This document shows positions 17,235-25,877 of a DNA stretch of 64,000 bases, in pieces. The notes under the pieces are model-generated. The model ran no database searches and was not told where the DNA came from. It saw nothing but the letters and a program-made list of their open reading frames with translations. The position numbers were made by a program, and so were the translations under genes. Source of the stretch: Metabacillus niabensis (GTDB lineage: Bacteria > Bacillota > Bacilli > Bacillales > Bacillaceae); the NCBI RefSeq assembly GCF_020524345.1, contig NZ_JAIVLH010000014.1:111032-175031 (forward strand), given 5' to 3'. Position 1 is the first letter of the stretch; each line of letters opens with the position of its first letter.

Positions 17235-17263
17235 GGACTTGGTTAACTACCAAGTCCCTTTTT
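17235..17263 (+). terminator. Terminator between comP and comA
   Basis: GGACTTGG (17235-17242) pairs with CCAAGTCC (17250-17257) and is followed by CTTTTT, two bases after the comP stop. Confidence 0.75.
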
Positions 17264-17278
17264 AAAAGGCTTGAATAT

Positions 17279-17325
17279 AAGGCAATTTGGAATGGAAGGG
17301 AAAACCTTCTATTCCAAATTGCCTT
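17279..17325. repeat. Long near-perfect hairpin between comP and comA
   Basis: Arms 17279-17299 and 17305-17325 pair over 21 bp with a single G·T pair and a five-base GAAAA loop. No T-run follows on the plus strand. It lies between the comP terminator and the comA ribosome binding site, so it could affect comA mRNA or stop antisense transcription. Confidence 0.75.
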
Positions 17326-17359
17326 AATGTAGCAAATAGGTTTTCTGAAAGGAGTTCTT

Positions 17360-18001
17360 ATGATACACATATTAGTTGTGGATGATCATCCAGCGGTTAG
17401 AGAAGGTACGAAAGCAATTTTGGAAGCCGAGGAAGGTGTAAAAGTGGACTGTCTAAATCCGCCTTACACTGAGGAAGCTTTCGAAAAGCTGGATTTTTCA
17501 CCGTTTGATGTTATTTTAATGGATTTAAACTTAGGTGAAGTTAATGGAATGGAGCTTTCTAAAACGATATTAGAAATGAAACAAACGTGTAAAGTCATCC
17601 TTTACACGGGTTATGATGTAGATGATTATTTTGAAGAGGCACTTCGACTAGGTATACATGGTGCAATTAGTAAAACAGAATCCAAGCAAAAGCTACTTAC
17701 ATATATTCGACTTGCAATAGAGGGGGATATTGTTGTACCCTATCAATTTTTTCAAAAGCTGCTCTCACAAAATCAGGTTCATGCTGAGCACTCTGAAGCA
17801 ATAGAAGAAGTGTTTAATGAGAGGGAGAAAGCCATTCTGCAAGAAGTAGAAAAAGGACTTACAAATCAAGAAATTGCCGATAACCTCCATTTAAGTAAAA
17901 GATCAATAGAATACAGTTTAACGTCTATTTTCAACAAATTGAATGTTAGTAGTCGGACAGAAGCAGTATTGATTGCGAAATCCAATGGGGTAATCGATTA
18001 A
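17360..18001 (+). CDS. comA: Competence response regulator ComA
   Basis: This 213-residue NarL/LuxR-type regulator has an N-terminal receiver with acidic pocket D8-D9 and phosphoacceptor D55 (VILMDLNLG), then a C-terminal helix-turn-helix at about residues 150-210 (LTNQEIADNLHLSKRSIEYSLTSIFNKL). Phosphorylated by ComP, it activates srfA, degQ and rap-type targets in B. subtilis. ATG follows GAAAGGAG. A ComA-like binding site upstream of degQ in this window gives a probable local target. Confidence 0.95.
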   Translation: MIHILVVDDHPAVREGTKAILEAEEGVKVDCLNPPYTEEAFEKLDFSPFDVILMDLNLGEVNGMELSKTILEMKQTCKVILYTGYDVDDYFEEALRLGIHGAISKTESKQKLLTYIRLAIEGDIVVPYQFFQKLLSQNQVHAEHSEAIEEVFNEREKAILQEVEKGLTNQEIADNLHLSKRSIEYSLTSIFNKLNVSSRTEAVLIAKSNGVID

Positions 18002-18202
18002 TTATTACATACTTTATCCTATCAAAAAGTATAAAATCTTATGGGAATTGGAATTGAAGACAAAGATCTCCTCATTTCAGTTCGCCTTATGCTCGGCGTC
18101 TTAAGCTTTTCTAAAATTTTACAAAACCTAAACATAGACTCAACATTGCCGTGATGTTTATCCTTTATGATCTTACTTATACCTTTACGAGTAGAGGAGG
18201 TT

Positions 18203-18286
18203 ATGATGGATATTATGGCAGTGTGGCCGGTATTACTTTTAATTTGTGGATATTTTACTTTTGTGGTGTATGTGCTAAGGAAATAA
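18203..18286 (+). CDS. Very small single-helix membrane protein, 27 residues
   Basis: Tandem ATGs at 18203 and 18206 follow a strong AGAGGAGGT site. The product begins MMDIMAVWPVLLLICGYFTF and is essentially one membrane helix with a basic end (LRK). It sits in the gap between comA and yuxO and could be co-transcribed with yuxO, 24 bases downstream. I do not recognise it; function unknown. Confidence 0.5.
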   Translation: MMDIMAVWPVLLLICGYFTFVVYVLRK

Positions 18287-18310
18287 ATTAAATGCGAGGC
18301 AGGGATTCCA

Positions 18311-18703
18311 ATGGAATTGAATATGAAGAATACATTAATGGAAGCACTGGGAATTGAGTTGATTTCAGTGACAGACAATGAGGTTATAGCAACGATGCCT
18401 GTTGATCATCGTACACATCAACCATTCGGTTTGTTACACGGAGGGGCTTCTGTCGCCTTAGCTGAAACTGTGGCAAGTTTTGGTGCTTTTCATTTAATAG
18501 ATCAGGAAGCAGAGGCTTGTGTTGGCCTTGAAATTAATGCCAATCATATACGTGGAAAGAAATCAGGTATTGTTACTGCTTATGGCAAACCTGTACATCG
18601 TGGTAAAACAACGATGGTGTGGGAAGTGAAGATCGTTGATGAAGAAAACGAACTGATATGTCTTTCAAGATGTACAATAGCCATTTTAAAGAGGAATAAA
18701 TAA
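18311..18703 (+). CDS. yuxO: Hotdog-fold thioesterase, PaaI/MenI type (YuxO)
   Basis: The 130-residue hotdog-fold protein carries the family motif around HQPFGLLHGGASVALAET, whose glutamate is the likely catalytic residue, and LEINANHIRGKKSG. Relatives hydrolyse 1,4-dihydroxy-2-naphthoyl-CoA in menaquinone synthesis or other aryl/acyl-CoA thioesters. It lies just downstream of comA, as in B. subtilis. ATG 18311 is six bases after AGGG; a second in-frame ATG at 18323 matches the shorter B. subtilis N-terminus. Confidence 0.85.
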   Translation: MELNMKNTLMEALGIELISVTDNEVIATMPVDHRTHQPFGLLHGGASVALAETVASFGAFHLIDQEAEACVGLEINANHIRGKKSGIVTAYGKPVHRGKTTMVWEVKIVDEENELICLSRCTIAILKRNK

Positions 18704-18728
18704 TTTATAACCTTTCCATAGTTAAACA

Positions 18729-18766
18729 AAAAAAGTAGACGAGCACATGGCTCATCTACTTTTTTG
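18729..18766. terminator. Bidirectional terminator between yuxO and mrpG
   Basis: AAAAGTAGA (18731-18739) pairs with TCTACTTTT (18755-18763), with inner GAGC/GCTC. An A-run on the left and T-run on the right let it work for both convergent genes. Confidence 0.85.
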
Positions 18767-19108
18767 TTTGGAACGGACTTTGGCTAAATCATCTTGAACA
18801 CTTTTGTTCCATAAAGGGACTCCTGTATTGTAAGCCGCTCTACTAATTAAATGTCCTGCAACAGGTGCAGTGACGAAGACAAAAATAATCCCTAGTAATA
18901 CTCTTGAATTCGCATGATGATCAATGAGAATGTAATGGAGAAATAAGCCTAACAGAATACTGATAACTCCTAATGTTGCACTTTTAGATGCTGCGTGATT
19001 ACGCGTATATACATCAGGAAGTCTAATAACGCCAATTGCTGCTATTAAACTCAAAATGGCTCCTTGAAGAATAAGATAACCTACAATGAATTTACTGATT
19101 TCGATCAT
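18752..19108 (-). CDS. mrpG: Na+/H+ antiporter subunit MrpG
   Basis: The 118-residue membrane protein has three helices and the MrpG/MnhG pattern GVIRLPDVYTRNHAASKSATLGV. It is the last gene of the Mrp operon. I use the ATG at 19108 (MIEISKFIVGYL), ten bases after AAAGGAGAG; it overlaps the end of mrpF by 17 bases. MrpG is required for assembly of the multisubunit antiporter. Confidence 0.92.
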   Translation of the reverse strand: MIEISKFIVGYLILQGAILSLIAAIGVIRLPDVYTRNHAASKSATLGVISILLGLFLHYILIDHHANSRVLLGIIFVFVTAPVAGHLISRAAYNTGVPLWNKSVQDDLAKVRSKQKSR

Positions 19109-19376
19109 TCTCGATAATCTCTCCTTTCTCCAAGTATTTAGAAAAGGCAACTGTTCCGATAAATGCCAGTATTCCCAATAAAAGGATAACCTCTACGAAC
19201 GCACTTGTGTCAAGGACAATGGAGATAATAGCCGTAATACCAATTAAGTTAATTCCGATTGCATCTAAAGCAATAACGCGATCAGGAGTTGAAGGACCTT
19301 TCACTAACCGATAAACATATAACAGTGTTGAGAATGCCACGATAATTAGTGAAATGGTCATGATAATCTTAAACAT
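19092..19376 (-). CDS. mrpF: Na+/H+ antiporter subunit MrpF
   Basis: The 94-residue membrane protein has three helices and the conserved stretch GPSTPDRVIALDAIGINLIG. The start follows GGAGGTGAG, with one base separating it from mrpE. MrpF is an accessory subunit of the Mrp complex and in B. subtilis has been linked to bile salt (cholate) efflux. Confidence 0.92.
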   Translation of the reverse strand: MFKIIMTISLIIVAFSTLLYVYRLVKGPSTPDRVIALDAIGINLIGITAIISIVLDTSAFVEVILLLGILAFIGTVAFSKYLEKGEIIENDRNQ

Positions 19377-19377
19377 A

Positions 19378-19854
19378 TTAACGGCTCACCTCCTTAATCG
19401 CCTTTTCGAACGTATTTTTAATATCAAGCTTTGCTTGCTCAACATCGTCAATATCCATTGCATGAATATATAACGTCTTATTATCCTCAGAAACTTCGAG
19501 AACAAGCGTACCAGGTGTTAAAGTAATCAGATTGGATAAAATCGTAATTTCCCAATCCTTTTTCAATTCTGTCTCTAAAGCAAAAATACCCGGACGTAAT
19601 TCTAGTTTTGGGGATAGAATAACTTTTAACACCGAGATGTTGGATTTAATAAGCTCGATCAGAAAGATACCAAGAAGTCTGATGACCGCTATAATATTTA
19701 AAAAATAAAAGCGGTGATCAAAGAAACGTCTTAGAGCAAAGATAATGATAAACCCGAAAAAGTATCCCTTACAAAATGCCAGGGAAGAATAATCATTTGA
19801 TAGAAACATCCATATAAACGCAAGAAAAACGTTAAGTAAAATTTGAAATGCCAT
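19378..19854 (-). CDS. mrpE: Na+/H+ antiporter subunit MrpE
   Basis: The 158-residue protein has N-terminal helices and a soluble C-terminal part (SNLITLTPGTLVLEVSEDN, typical of MrpE/MnhE). I choose the ATG at 19854, eight bases after AAGGAG; a GTG at 19860 would be too close to the site. MrpE is needed for full antiport activity. Confidence 0.92.
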   Translation of the reverse strand: MAFQILLNVFLAFIWMFLSNDYSSLAFCKGYFFGFIIIFALRRFFDHRFYFLNIIAVIRLLGIFLIELIKSNISVLKVILSPKLELRPGIFALETELKKDWEITILSNLITLTPGTLVLEVSEDNKTLYIHAMDIDDVEQAKLDIKNTFEKAIKEVSR

Positions 19855-19859
19855 ATGCA

Positions 19860-21338
19860 CTACTCCTTCAATACGGCTTGAATATAGATTGATGGATCAA
19901 GTAGAGTATCGGCAGCCTGTGAAATATAAGGTGATAAAAATTCTACACCGAAACCATACGCAATTGATAATGCTAAAAGAATTGCAATTGGGAAGAGTAA
20001 CCCTTTTGGTGATGGTTGTGCAATTGCCTCTTTATTTGGTTCTCCCCAGAATCCATGTATGAAAATCTTCATGACAGAATAGAGAACTAATAAACTTGAA
20101 AGTAAAACAACAAATGCAATCGTATATTCACCAGCTTCGAACCCGCCTTGAACAATTTTAAGTTTTCCTACAAATCCGCTTAACGGTGGTATTCCGGCTA
20201 GGGCTAAAGCAGCGATAAAGAACATCCAGCCCAATAAAGGATGGCTTGCAATTAAACCACTAAACTTTCGTAAATTACTCGTGCCTGTAATGGCTACAAT
20301 CGCTCCGACCAGGAAGAATAAGGCTCCTTTAATAATCATATCATGAACAAGATAGTAAACAGATCCTTCAATAGCATTTGGTGTATTTGCCGCAACACCA
20401 AAGAGAATGACTCCCACGGCAGTGATGATATTATAGATCACGATTTTCTTTATATCCCAATAGGCAATCGCCCCGATCACTCCAAAAATAATCGTTAATG
20501 CGGATAACCATGCAAGAATCTCATGAGTAAAGGTCGGTTCATGATAGAAAATAAGCGTGTAAACACGTGTGATGGAATAAACTCCGACCTTGGTTAGTAA
20601 TGCTCCAAAAAGTGCAGTTACGACAGCAGGTGGTGCCTGATAGGAACCTGGAAGCCAGAAATATAACGGGAAAATTGCGCCCTTTAGCCCGAAAATAACT
20701 AAGAAAAGAATGGCAATGACCGTTAATAACCCTGATTGACCCATTTCAGCAATTCTTACACTTAAATCAGCCATATTTAATGTTCCTGTTAAGGCATAAA
20801 GATAAGCTACAGCAATGACGAAAAGGGCAGAAGAGATGACATTCACAAGAATATATTTTATTGATTCTCTAAGTTGATTCTTTGAACTTCCTAAGACGAT
20901 CAACATATAGGATGACATCAGCATGACTTCAAAGAAAACAAACAGATTAAATATATCACCTGTTAAAAATGCTCCCGTGACACCTAGTAGAAGGAACTGT
21001 ACACCAGGATAAAAGTAAAATTTTTCTCTCTCAGCAGTTGTTGAGGAGAAAGCAAATAACAGGGAAGTGAAGCCAATGATTGCAGTAGTTAAAACTAATA
21101 GGCTAGCATACATATCAGCAACTAGAACAATCCCATAAGGTGGTACCCAGTTTCCAATCTCTAATGTTTGAATGCCGTTTGTATGAACAGTTTGAACGAT
21201 AATAGCCGCAACGATCACACTAGCTAAGGATGCAATAGTGCTTAGCCATTTTTGAATTTTAATGTTTTTATTGAAAAAGATTAGAATAATCCCCATCAGT
21301 AATGGGATGACAATAGGTAAAATAATTAAGTTATTCAT
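19860..21338 (-). CDS. mrpD: Na+/H+ antiporter subunit MrpD
   Basis: This 492-residue protein of about 14 helices is related to the proton-pumping subunits NuoM/NuoN of complex I. It has the conserved lysines and glutamates of that family, including the GDIFNLFVFFEVMLMSSY and LKGAIFPLYFWLPGSY regions. MrpD with MrpA forms the ion-translocating core. I prefer ATG 21338 (MNNLIILP), matching B. subtilis; an ATG at 21347 sits too close to the AAGGGG site. It overlaps mrpC by 8 bases. Confidence 0.93.
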   Translation of the reverse strand: MNNLIILPIVIPLLMGIILIFFNKNIKIQKWLSTIASLASVIVAAIIVQTVHTNGIQTLEIGNWVPPYGIVLVADMYASLLVLTTAIIGFTSLLFAFSSTTAEREKFYFYPGVQFLLLGVTGAFLTGDIFNLFVFFEVMLMSSYMLIVLGSSKNQLRESIKYILVNVISSALFVIAVAYLYALTGTLNMADLSVRIAEMGQSGLLTVIAILFLVIFGLKGAIFPLYFWLPGSYQAPPAVVTALFGALLTKVGVYSITRVYTLIFYHEPTFTHEILAWLSALTIIFGVIGAIAYWDIKKIVIYNIITAVGVILFGVAANTPNAIEGSVYYLVHDMIIKGALFFLVGAIVAITGTSNLRKFSGLIASHPLLGWMFFIAALALAGIPPLSGFVGKLKIVQGGFEAGEYTIAFVVLLSSLLVLYSVMKIFIHGFWGEPNKEAIAQPSPKGLLFPIAILLALSIAYGFGVEFLSPYISQAADTLLDPSIYIQAVLKE

Positions 21339-21672
21339 ATTGATCATTTCCCCTTAGTTGATCCATATCATCTGTTCCTAATTCCTGATATGAGCGATAT
21401 GCAAGAACAAGGAAAAATGAAGTTACCCCAAAGCTAATAACGATTGCAGTTAAAATCAACGCTTGTGGAAGTGGATCAACATAGACTTCTGCATGTTCTC
21501 CGAGCAGCGGTGCAGCTCCCTTTTTCAAACCGCCCATTGTTAAGATGAGTAAATGGGCTCCATGACTAAGTAAACCTGTACCGATAATAATTCGTAATAA
21601 GCTTTTTGATAACATTAAATAAACAGCAGCAGAAAATAAAATACCGACAACAATAGACATTAATATTTCCAT
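21331..21672 (-). CDS. mrpC: Na+/H+ antiporter subunit MrpC
   Basis: This 113-residue three-helix protein is homologous to NuoK of complex I, with GTGLLSHGAHLLILTMGG and PLPQALILTAIVISFG as signature regions. It overlaps mrpB by one base and mrpD by eight, indicating translational coupling. Confidence 0.93.
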   Translation of the reverse strand: MEILMSIVVGILFSAAVYLMLSKSLLRIIIGTGLLSHGAHLLILTMGGLKKGAAPLLGEHAEVYVDPLPQALILTAIVISFGVTSFFLVLAYRSYQELGTDDMDQLRGNDQYE

Positions 21673-22106
21673 TATTCCGTCTCTCCTATCGTTTGAATAA
21701 TGGTCATCGTTACACCAATAACAACAAGATATACACCTAGATCGAATAAAACAGCTGTGGCTAATGCTGTTTCTCCCAAAAATGGTAATTCAACATAGCT
21801 GAATGTATGAGTTAGAAATGGTACCTTAAAGAAGAATGACCCAATCCCAGTGAGAACAGCTATGAGCAGCCCCGTAGCAGTCAGCTTTATATAATCAAGC
21901 TGTAACGTATTTACAACGGTCTTGATATCAAATGCCAATAGTAAAAGAACTAAAGCTCCTGCTGTCATTAATCCACCAATAAAACCTCCACCAGGTGTAT
22001 AGTGTCCGGAAAAGAAGAGGTGTAAGGAGTAGAGGATGATGATAAACACAATAACCTTTGTAGCTGTTTGAAAGATCACATCATTTGTTTTAATGTTTTT
22101 CTTCAT
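21672..22106 (-). CDS. mrpB: Na+/H+ antiporter subunit MrpB
   Basis: The 144-residue membrane protein has the MrpB signature FFSGHYTPGGGFIGGLMTAG. The ATG follows AAGGGGG. It overlaps mrpA by four bases and mrpC by one. Confidence 0.93.
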   Translation of the reverse strand: MKKNIKTNDVIFQTATKVIVFIIILYSLHLFFSGHYTPGGGFIGGLMTAGALVLLLLAFDIKTVVNTLQLDYIKLTATGLLIAVLTGIGSFFFKVPFLTHTFSYVELPFLGETALATAVLFDLGVYLVVIGVTMTIIQTIGETE

Positions 22107-24508
22107 CCTTCTTCCCCCTTTCTGACTTTTAAGCGAATCATTCCAAAAATGCCTAGAGCAGCAATTCCTAATACGGTTATTTCAAATAATGTATCAAAGC
22201 CTCTAAAATCTACAAGAATCACGTTAACCATATTTTTTCCGCCTGCAAGCTTGTAGCTATTTTCAACAAAGTAAGTTGAAATAGTTTCAGTTACACGTTG
22301 ACTGTTTGCAGCTAATGCAAGAAGTGTAACAATTGATCCAACACCTAATGAAATAATAAGATTTGTTAGTTTGAAATTCAGTTTCTTTTCTTTTTTCTTA
22401 AATTCCGGTAAATGATAAAAGCAAAGCAAGAATAAAGCTACAGAAACTGTTTCTACGCAAAGTTGTGTTAATGCAAGGTCAGGTGCTCTAAATAATACAA
22501 AGAACAGGGATAATGAATATCCGACAGATCCTAACGCAATGATTGCTGTTAATCGTGACTTAGAGAATAAAACAGTAACTGTACCAATTATCATGACGAT
22601 GGCAAGCACAGCTTCATATATTCCAACTGGTGCTGTATTGGCTAATGAAAAGGAAAACCCACCGGTTAGAGCAAGGGAAGTTCCTAATATTAAAATAAAG
22701 AACGTAAATATATAAGCCAGATAATCTCTGATAAATCCTGTCATGTAAAATCTTGTTAGACGGAAAGAGGATTTATCCAGCTGAACCAGTGCTGCGTCAT
22801 ATCCTTTGTTAAGTGTAAGCTTTTTTGGGAACAGGCCATATACGGATCTCCATTTTGTAAGAGATAAATAGCCAATAACTCCTAAAACAATGACACCAAT
22901 TGTCATAAACAGCTCAACCGTAAACCCGTGCCAAGGATAAATATGAACATGAAAATGTCCTTCTTCTCCTAATAATGCAGGTATAACAGAAGCCATCGCA
23001 GGTTCAATAATGGTATAAGCTAAGATATTAGGGAAGAAGAAGAAAATGATCACTAGTGAAGCTAAGATGATTGGCGAAATAAGCATACCAATTGGTGCTT
23101 CATGTGGTTTCTTCTCTAGTTTTTCCGGTTGATATTTCCCTGTAAATGTTTTGAAAACTAATACCATGCTGTAAATAAAGGTAAAGACACTTCCAACCCA
23201 AGCGATAATCGGGAAAAGAAGACCAATGGTTTCAATATTAAATACATCCATTTCAAGTACTCGTATCATACTTGTGAAGAACATTTCTTTACTCAAAAAT
23301 CCGTTAAATGGAGGTAAACCGGCCATTGAAAAAGCTCCGATAATCGAAATGGTAAAAGTTATCGGCATTAGACTCATTAAACCACCAAGTTTTCGAATAT
23401 CACGTGTACCTGTTTCATGATCAATAATGCCGACAACCATAAACAAACTTCCTTTAAAGGTAGCATGATTGATTAAATGGAAGATTGCAGCTAACGTGGC
23501 TACTGTATAGTAGCTGTTATCGATAGAATCAAGTACAAGTGCAGCAGATCCAATTCCAAACATGGACATGATCATACCTAATTGACTAACAGTTGAAAAA
23601 GCTAATATTCCTTTAAGGTCGGTTTGTTTTACCGCATTAAAGGATCCCCAGAACATCGTGAAAATTCCAAAGGATGACACAATCCAAAACCATTCAGGTG
23701 TACCAGCGAATACAGGGCTAAAACGGGCGACTAGATAAATCCCTGCTTTTACCATTGTTGCTGAGTGGAGGTAGGCACTGACTGGCGTTGGTGCCTCCAT
23801 CGCATCTGGTAACCAAATATAGAACGGGAACTGAGCTGACTTTGTAAATGCCCCGAAAAGTACAAGAATGAGTGCAGGTACAAATAATGTATGATCTGTT
23901 ATTTGTGGTACCTGACTAATTATGTCTCTAATGCTGAAGGTATTTGTCATGATGTAAAGCATGATGAAACCACCAAGCATGAGTAGTCCGCCAAAAATGG
24001 TGATGATCATCGATTTTTGTGCACCGTAACGTGATTTTTCTCGATTGTACCAATACCCAATGAGTAGGAAAGAAGAAAGAGAAGTTATCTCCCAGAACGT
24101 GTAAAGTACAATTAAGTTATCAGATAAGACAACCCCAAGCATTGCTCCCATGAACAATAACAAATACACATAGAAGGTGTTTAATTGTTCTTTATCTTTT
24201 GAAAGGTAGTAAATTGAATAAAGAACAACTAACGCACCTATACCCGAAATTAATAAGGCAAATAATAGTCCCAGACCATCTATGTATGCTGTAAAGTTAA
24301 TACCGAGAGAAGGGATCCATTCCATCGTTTGGCGAATGGTGTGTCCGTGCATAGTATCTTCAATAAATTGTATAAAGTATGTGAAGAGTATGACTGGTAA
24401 AACCAGCACAAACCAGCCTGTATGTATTTGACGGAAAAACTTATACAGGAACGGAATCAAGATGGCGAGCAAAAAGGGCGATAAGATGGCCACATGTAAT
24501 AACGTCAT
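22103..24508 (-). CDS. mrpA: Na+/H+ antiporter subunit MrpA
   Basis: The 801-residue first subunit has an N-terminal NuoL-like region with the characteristic FWEITSLSSFLLIGYWY and SAQFPFYIWLPDAMEAPTPVSAYLHSATMVKAG segments, and a C-terminal extension related to NuoJ/MrpB-type helices. Mrp exchanges cytoplasmic Na+ (and Li+) for protons and is central to alkali and salt tolerance. The start follows GTAAGGAGG. The operon order A-B-C-D-E-F-G is complete, on the minus strand. Confidence 0.95.
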   Translation of the reverse strand: MTLLHVAILSPFLLAILIPFLYKFFRQIHTGWFVLVLPVILFTYFIQFIEDTMHGHTIRQTMEWIPSLGINFTAYIDGLGLLFALLISGIGALVVLYSIYYLSKDKEQLNTFYVYLLLFMGAMLGVVLSDNLIVLYTFWEITSLSSFLLIGYWYNREKSRYGAQKSMIITIFGGLLMLGGFIMLYIMTNTFSIRDIISQVPQITDHTLFVPALILVLFGAFTKSAQFPFYIWLPDAMEAPTPVSAYLHSATMVKAGIYLVARFSPVFAGTPEWFWIVSSFGIFTMFWGSFNAVKQTDLKGILAFSTVSQLGMIMSMFGIGSAALVLDSIDNSYYTVATLAAIFHLINHATFKGSLFMVVGIIDHETGTRDIRKLGGLMSLMPITFTISIIGAFSMAGLPPFNGFLSKEMFFTSMIRVLEMDVFNIETIGLLFPIIAWVGSVFTFIYSMVLVFKTFTGKYQPEKLEKKPHEAPIGMLISPIILASLVIIFFFFPNILAYTIIEPAMASVIPALLGEEGHFHVHIYPWHGFTVELFMTIGVIVLGVIGYLSLTKWRSVYGLFPKKLTLNKGYDAALVQLDKSSFRLTRFYMTGFIRDYLAYIFTFFILILGTSLALTGGFSFSLANTAPVGIYEAVLAIVMIIGTVTVLFSKSRLTAIIALGSVGYSLSLFFVLFRAPDLALTQLCVETVSVALFLLCFYHLPEFKKKEKKLNFKLTNLIISLGVGSIVTLLALAANSQRVTETISTYFVENSYKLAGGKNMVNVILVDFRGFDTLFEITVLGIAALGIFGMIRLKVRKGEEG

Positions 24509-24557
24509 TTTTTAACCTCCTTACAGTATTCATTATTTCATCTGGTTTTTCAGTTAA

Positions 24558-24690
24558 GAAAAGCGCAAGCGCCCTGATCAGCCTTGGGCAAATTGACTAG
24601 ACCCTAGAGGCAGTTACTTACGCGACGTCTTGTCGCTGTATCTGCACTTGCACCTCCTGTGCGATCTAAGGCCAGACGCTAGATCTAGAC
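24558..24690. repeat. REP-like dispersed element B
   Basis: GC-rich compared with its flanks, it begins AAAAGCGCAAGCGCCCTGATC, continues GGGCAAATTGACTAGACCCTAGAGG, and ends near CTAGATCTAGACACC. The first two blocks are the inverse of the end blocks in the element at 12746-12878, but the central hairpin there is absent. It lies upstream of mrpA. The remainder of the 400-base gap (24509-24909) is AT-rich, with no gene seen. Confidence 0.65.
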
Positions 24691-24909
24691 ACCTACATTA
24701 AGTACAAAATTTTATACATTCTTATCAGTTAAAAAGAAAAAATCGTACTTAACATCTACTGATTTATTATGTTCCAGATTGTGGACAACTATGAAATGAT
24801 AGCAAAATTTGCTCATTTCAGGTTCATATGAACATAAAAATGATAACAAATTTCTGCTGACTTGTATATTATAAAAGTCCAAAGAGCATCCTAAACTTGA
24901 GGTGATTCC

Positions 24910-25137
24910 ATGCACAAAATAAAGATTTTTGTCGCAGGGTGCTTATTTTCATCCTTGTTCAGTGGTGCTTGGTACGTGAACGAAAAAGTAAAAAGAGAAT
25001 ATGTAGAAACTGTTTCATTTGACGATTCCGCCATTCGGTTAACGAATACAGAAACACCTATTGAAAAATTAACAGAGGAAGCGAATGTCTTTGAAAAGTT
25101 TCGACCACGGGAATATGTTCGTGTGGTAATTCGTTAA
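24910..25137 (+). CDS. Small secreted or membrane-anchored hypothetical protein, 75 residues
   Basis: The ATG follows TTGAGGTGATTCC, a strong site. The protein has an N-terminal hydrophobic segment (residues 4-22, KIFVAGCLFSSLFSGAWYV), then an acidic soluble tail ending FRPREYVRVVIR. I see no lipobox. It lies upstream of mrpA on the opposite strand, where B. subtilis has small gene yufS; homology is not certain. Function unknown. Confidence 0.6.
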   Translation: MHKIKIFVAGCLFSSLFSGAWYVNEKVKREYVETVSFDDSAIRLTNTETPIEKLTEEANVFEKFRPREYVRVVIR

Positions 25138-25168
25138 CAGGATGTTTGAGGTAAATACATCCTGTTTT
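25136..25168 (+). terminator. Terminator after the 75-residue protein gene
   Basis: AACAGGATGT (25136-25145) pairs with ACATCCTGTT (25157-25166), overlapping the stop codon, with a short T-rich tail. Confidence 0.7.
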
Positions 25169-25279
25169 CGTATGTGTGTCACTAGATTTGTGATGAAGTC
25201 CATCATAGCCTTGTCAAAACCTTTCCTCTACTTCATAATTAAGTAGATCTGATCATTTTATAGAGTAAGGAATTTGACC

Positions 25280-25837
25280 ATGAAAAACACATACTTTACA
25301 AGTTATTTCCCACTTATAACGATTTTACTTTTTAGTGCTTCTCTTTCCATTTCGACAGTCATGATTGTCATTGATTATTTACAGACATTTGGCATTTATG
25401 ATGGAATGCTTGAGTTTTTCTCAAATAATGGAATAAAACTGGCTTTGTTTATTCTTTTTGCTCTTTTGTATTTTATGGTTTTTTCGGCATTAAAACTTAT
25501 AGCGAACACTGTAACAGAGCTTTCACTGTTGTTTTTTTCGAAAGATGTAGCAGGGGAGAACTTAACGAAAATTAGAGGTGGATCAGCTATTTATTTAGTA
25601 GGTGGCACTTTATCTTTAATTGCCGTGCAGTATCCAATCTTTATTATTGCGATTTTTCTGCTTTCAACAATTGGTTATTTCATCTATATCGTTTATAAGA
25701 TAAGTCAGACTCTGACATCTTTTTCATTAGTAGGGTTGGTCTTATTTCATGTTCTTTTTTGGTTTATCTTTATATTAGGAACCTTATACATTTGTTTTAG
25801 GCTTTATAATAGTATTATGGCTAGCCTACCTGTATAA
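25280..25837 (+). CDS. yufK: YufK family membrane protein (DUF5366)
   Basis: The 185-residue protein has about five membrane helices and no charged catalytic motif. Length and position near mrpA match B. subtilis YufK. I use the ATG at 25280 after TAAGGAATTTGACC. The function is unknown. Confidence 0.75.
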   Translation: MKNTYFTSYFPLITILLFSASLSISTVMIVIDYLQTFGIYDGMLEFFSNNGIKLALFILFALLYFMVFSALKLIANTVTELSLLFFSKDVAGENLTKIRGGSAIYLVGGTLSLIAVQYPIFIIAIFLLSTIGYFIYIVYKISQTLTSFSLVGLVLFHVLFWFIFILGTLYICFRLYNSIMASLPV

Positions 25838-25877
25838 AAAAGATGGCCTTTGACTAATGTCAAAGGCTATCTTTTTT
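25836..25877. terminator. Bidirectional terminator between yufK and yuxK
   Basis: An almost perfect stem, AAAAAAGATGGCCTTTGAC/GTCAAAGGCTATCTTTTTT around TAAT, serves both convergent genes. Confidence 0.9.

Noticed and set aside
18022..18378. 118-codon frame on the minus strand overlapping yuxO and the 27-residue gene
   Set aside because: Antisense to a well-supported gene, with no ribosome binding site and no family pattern.
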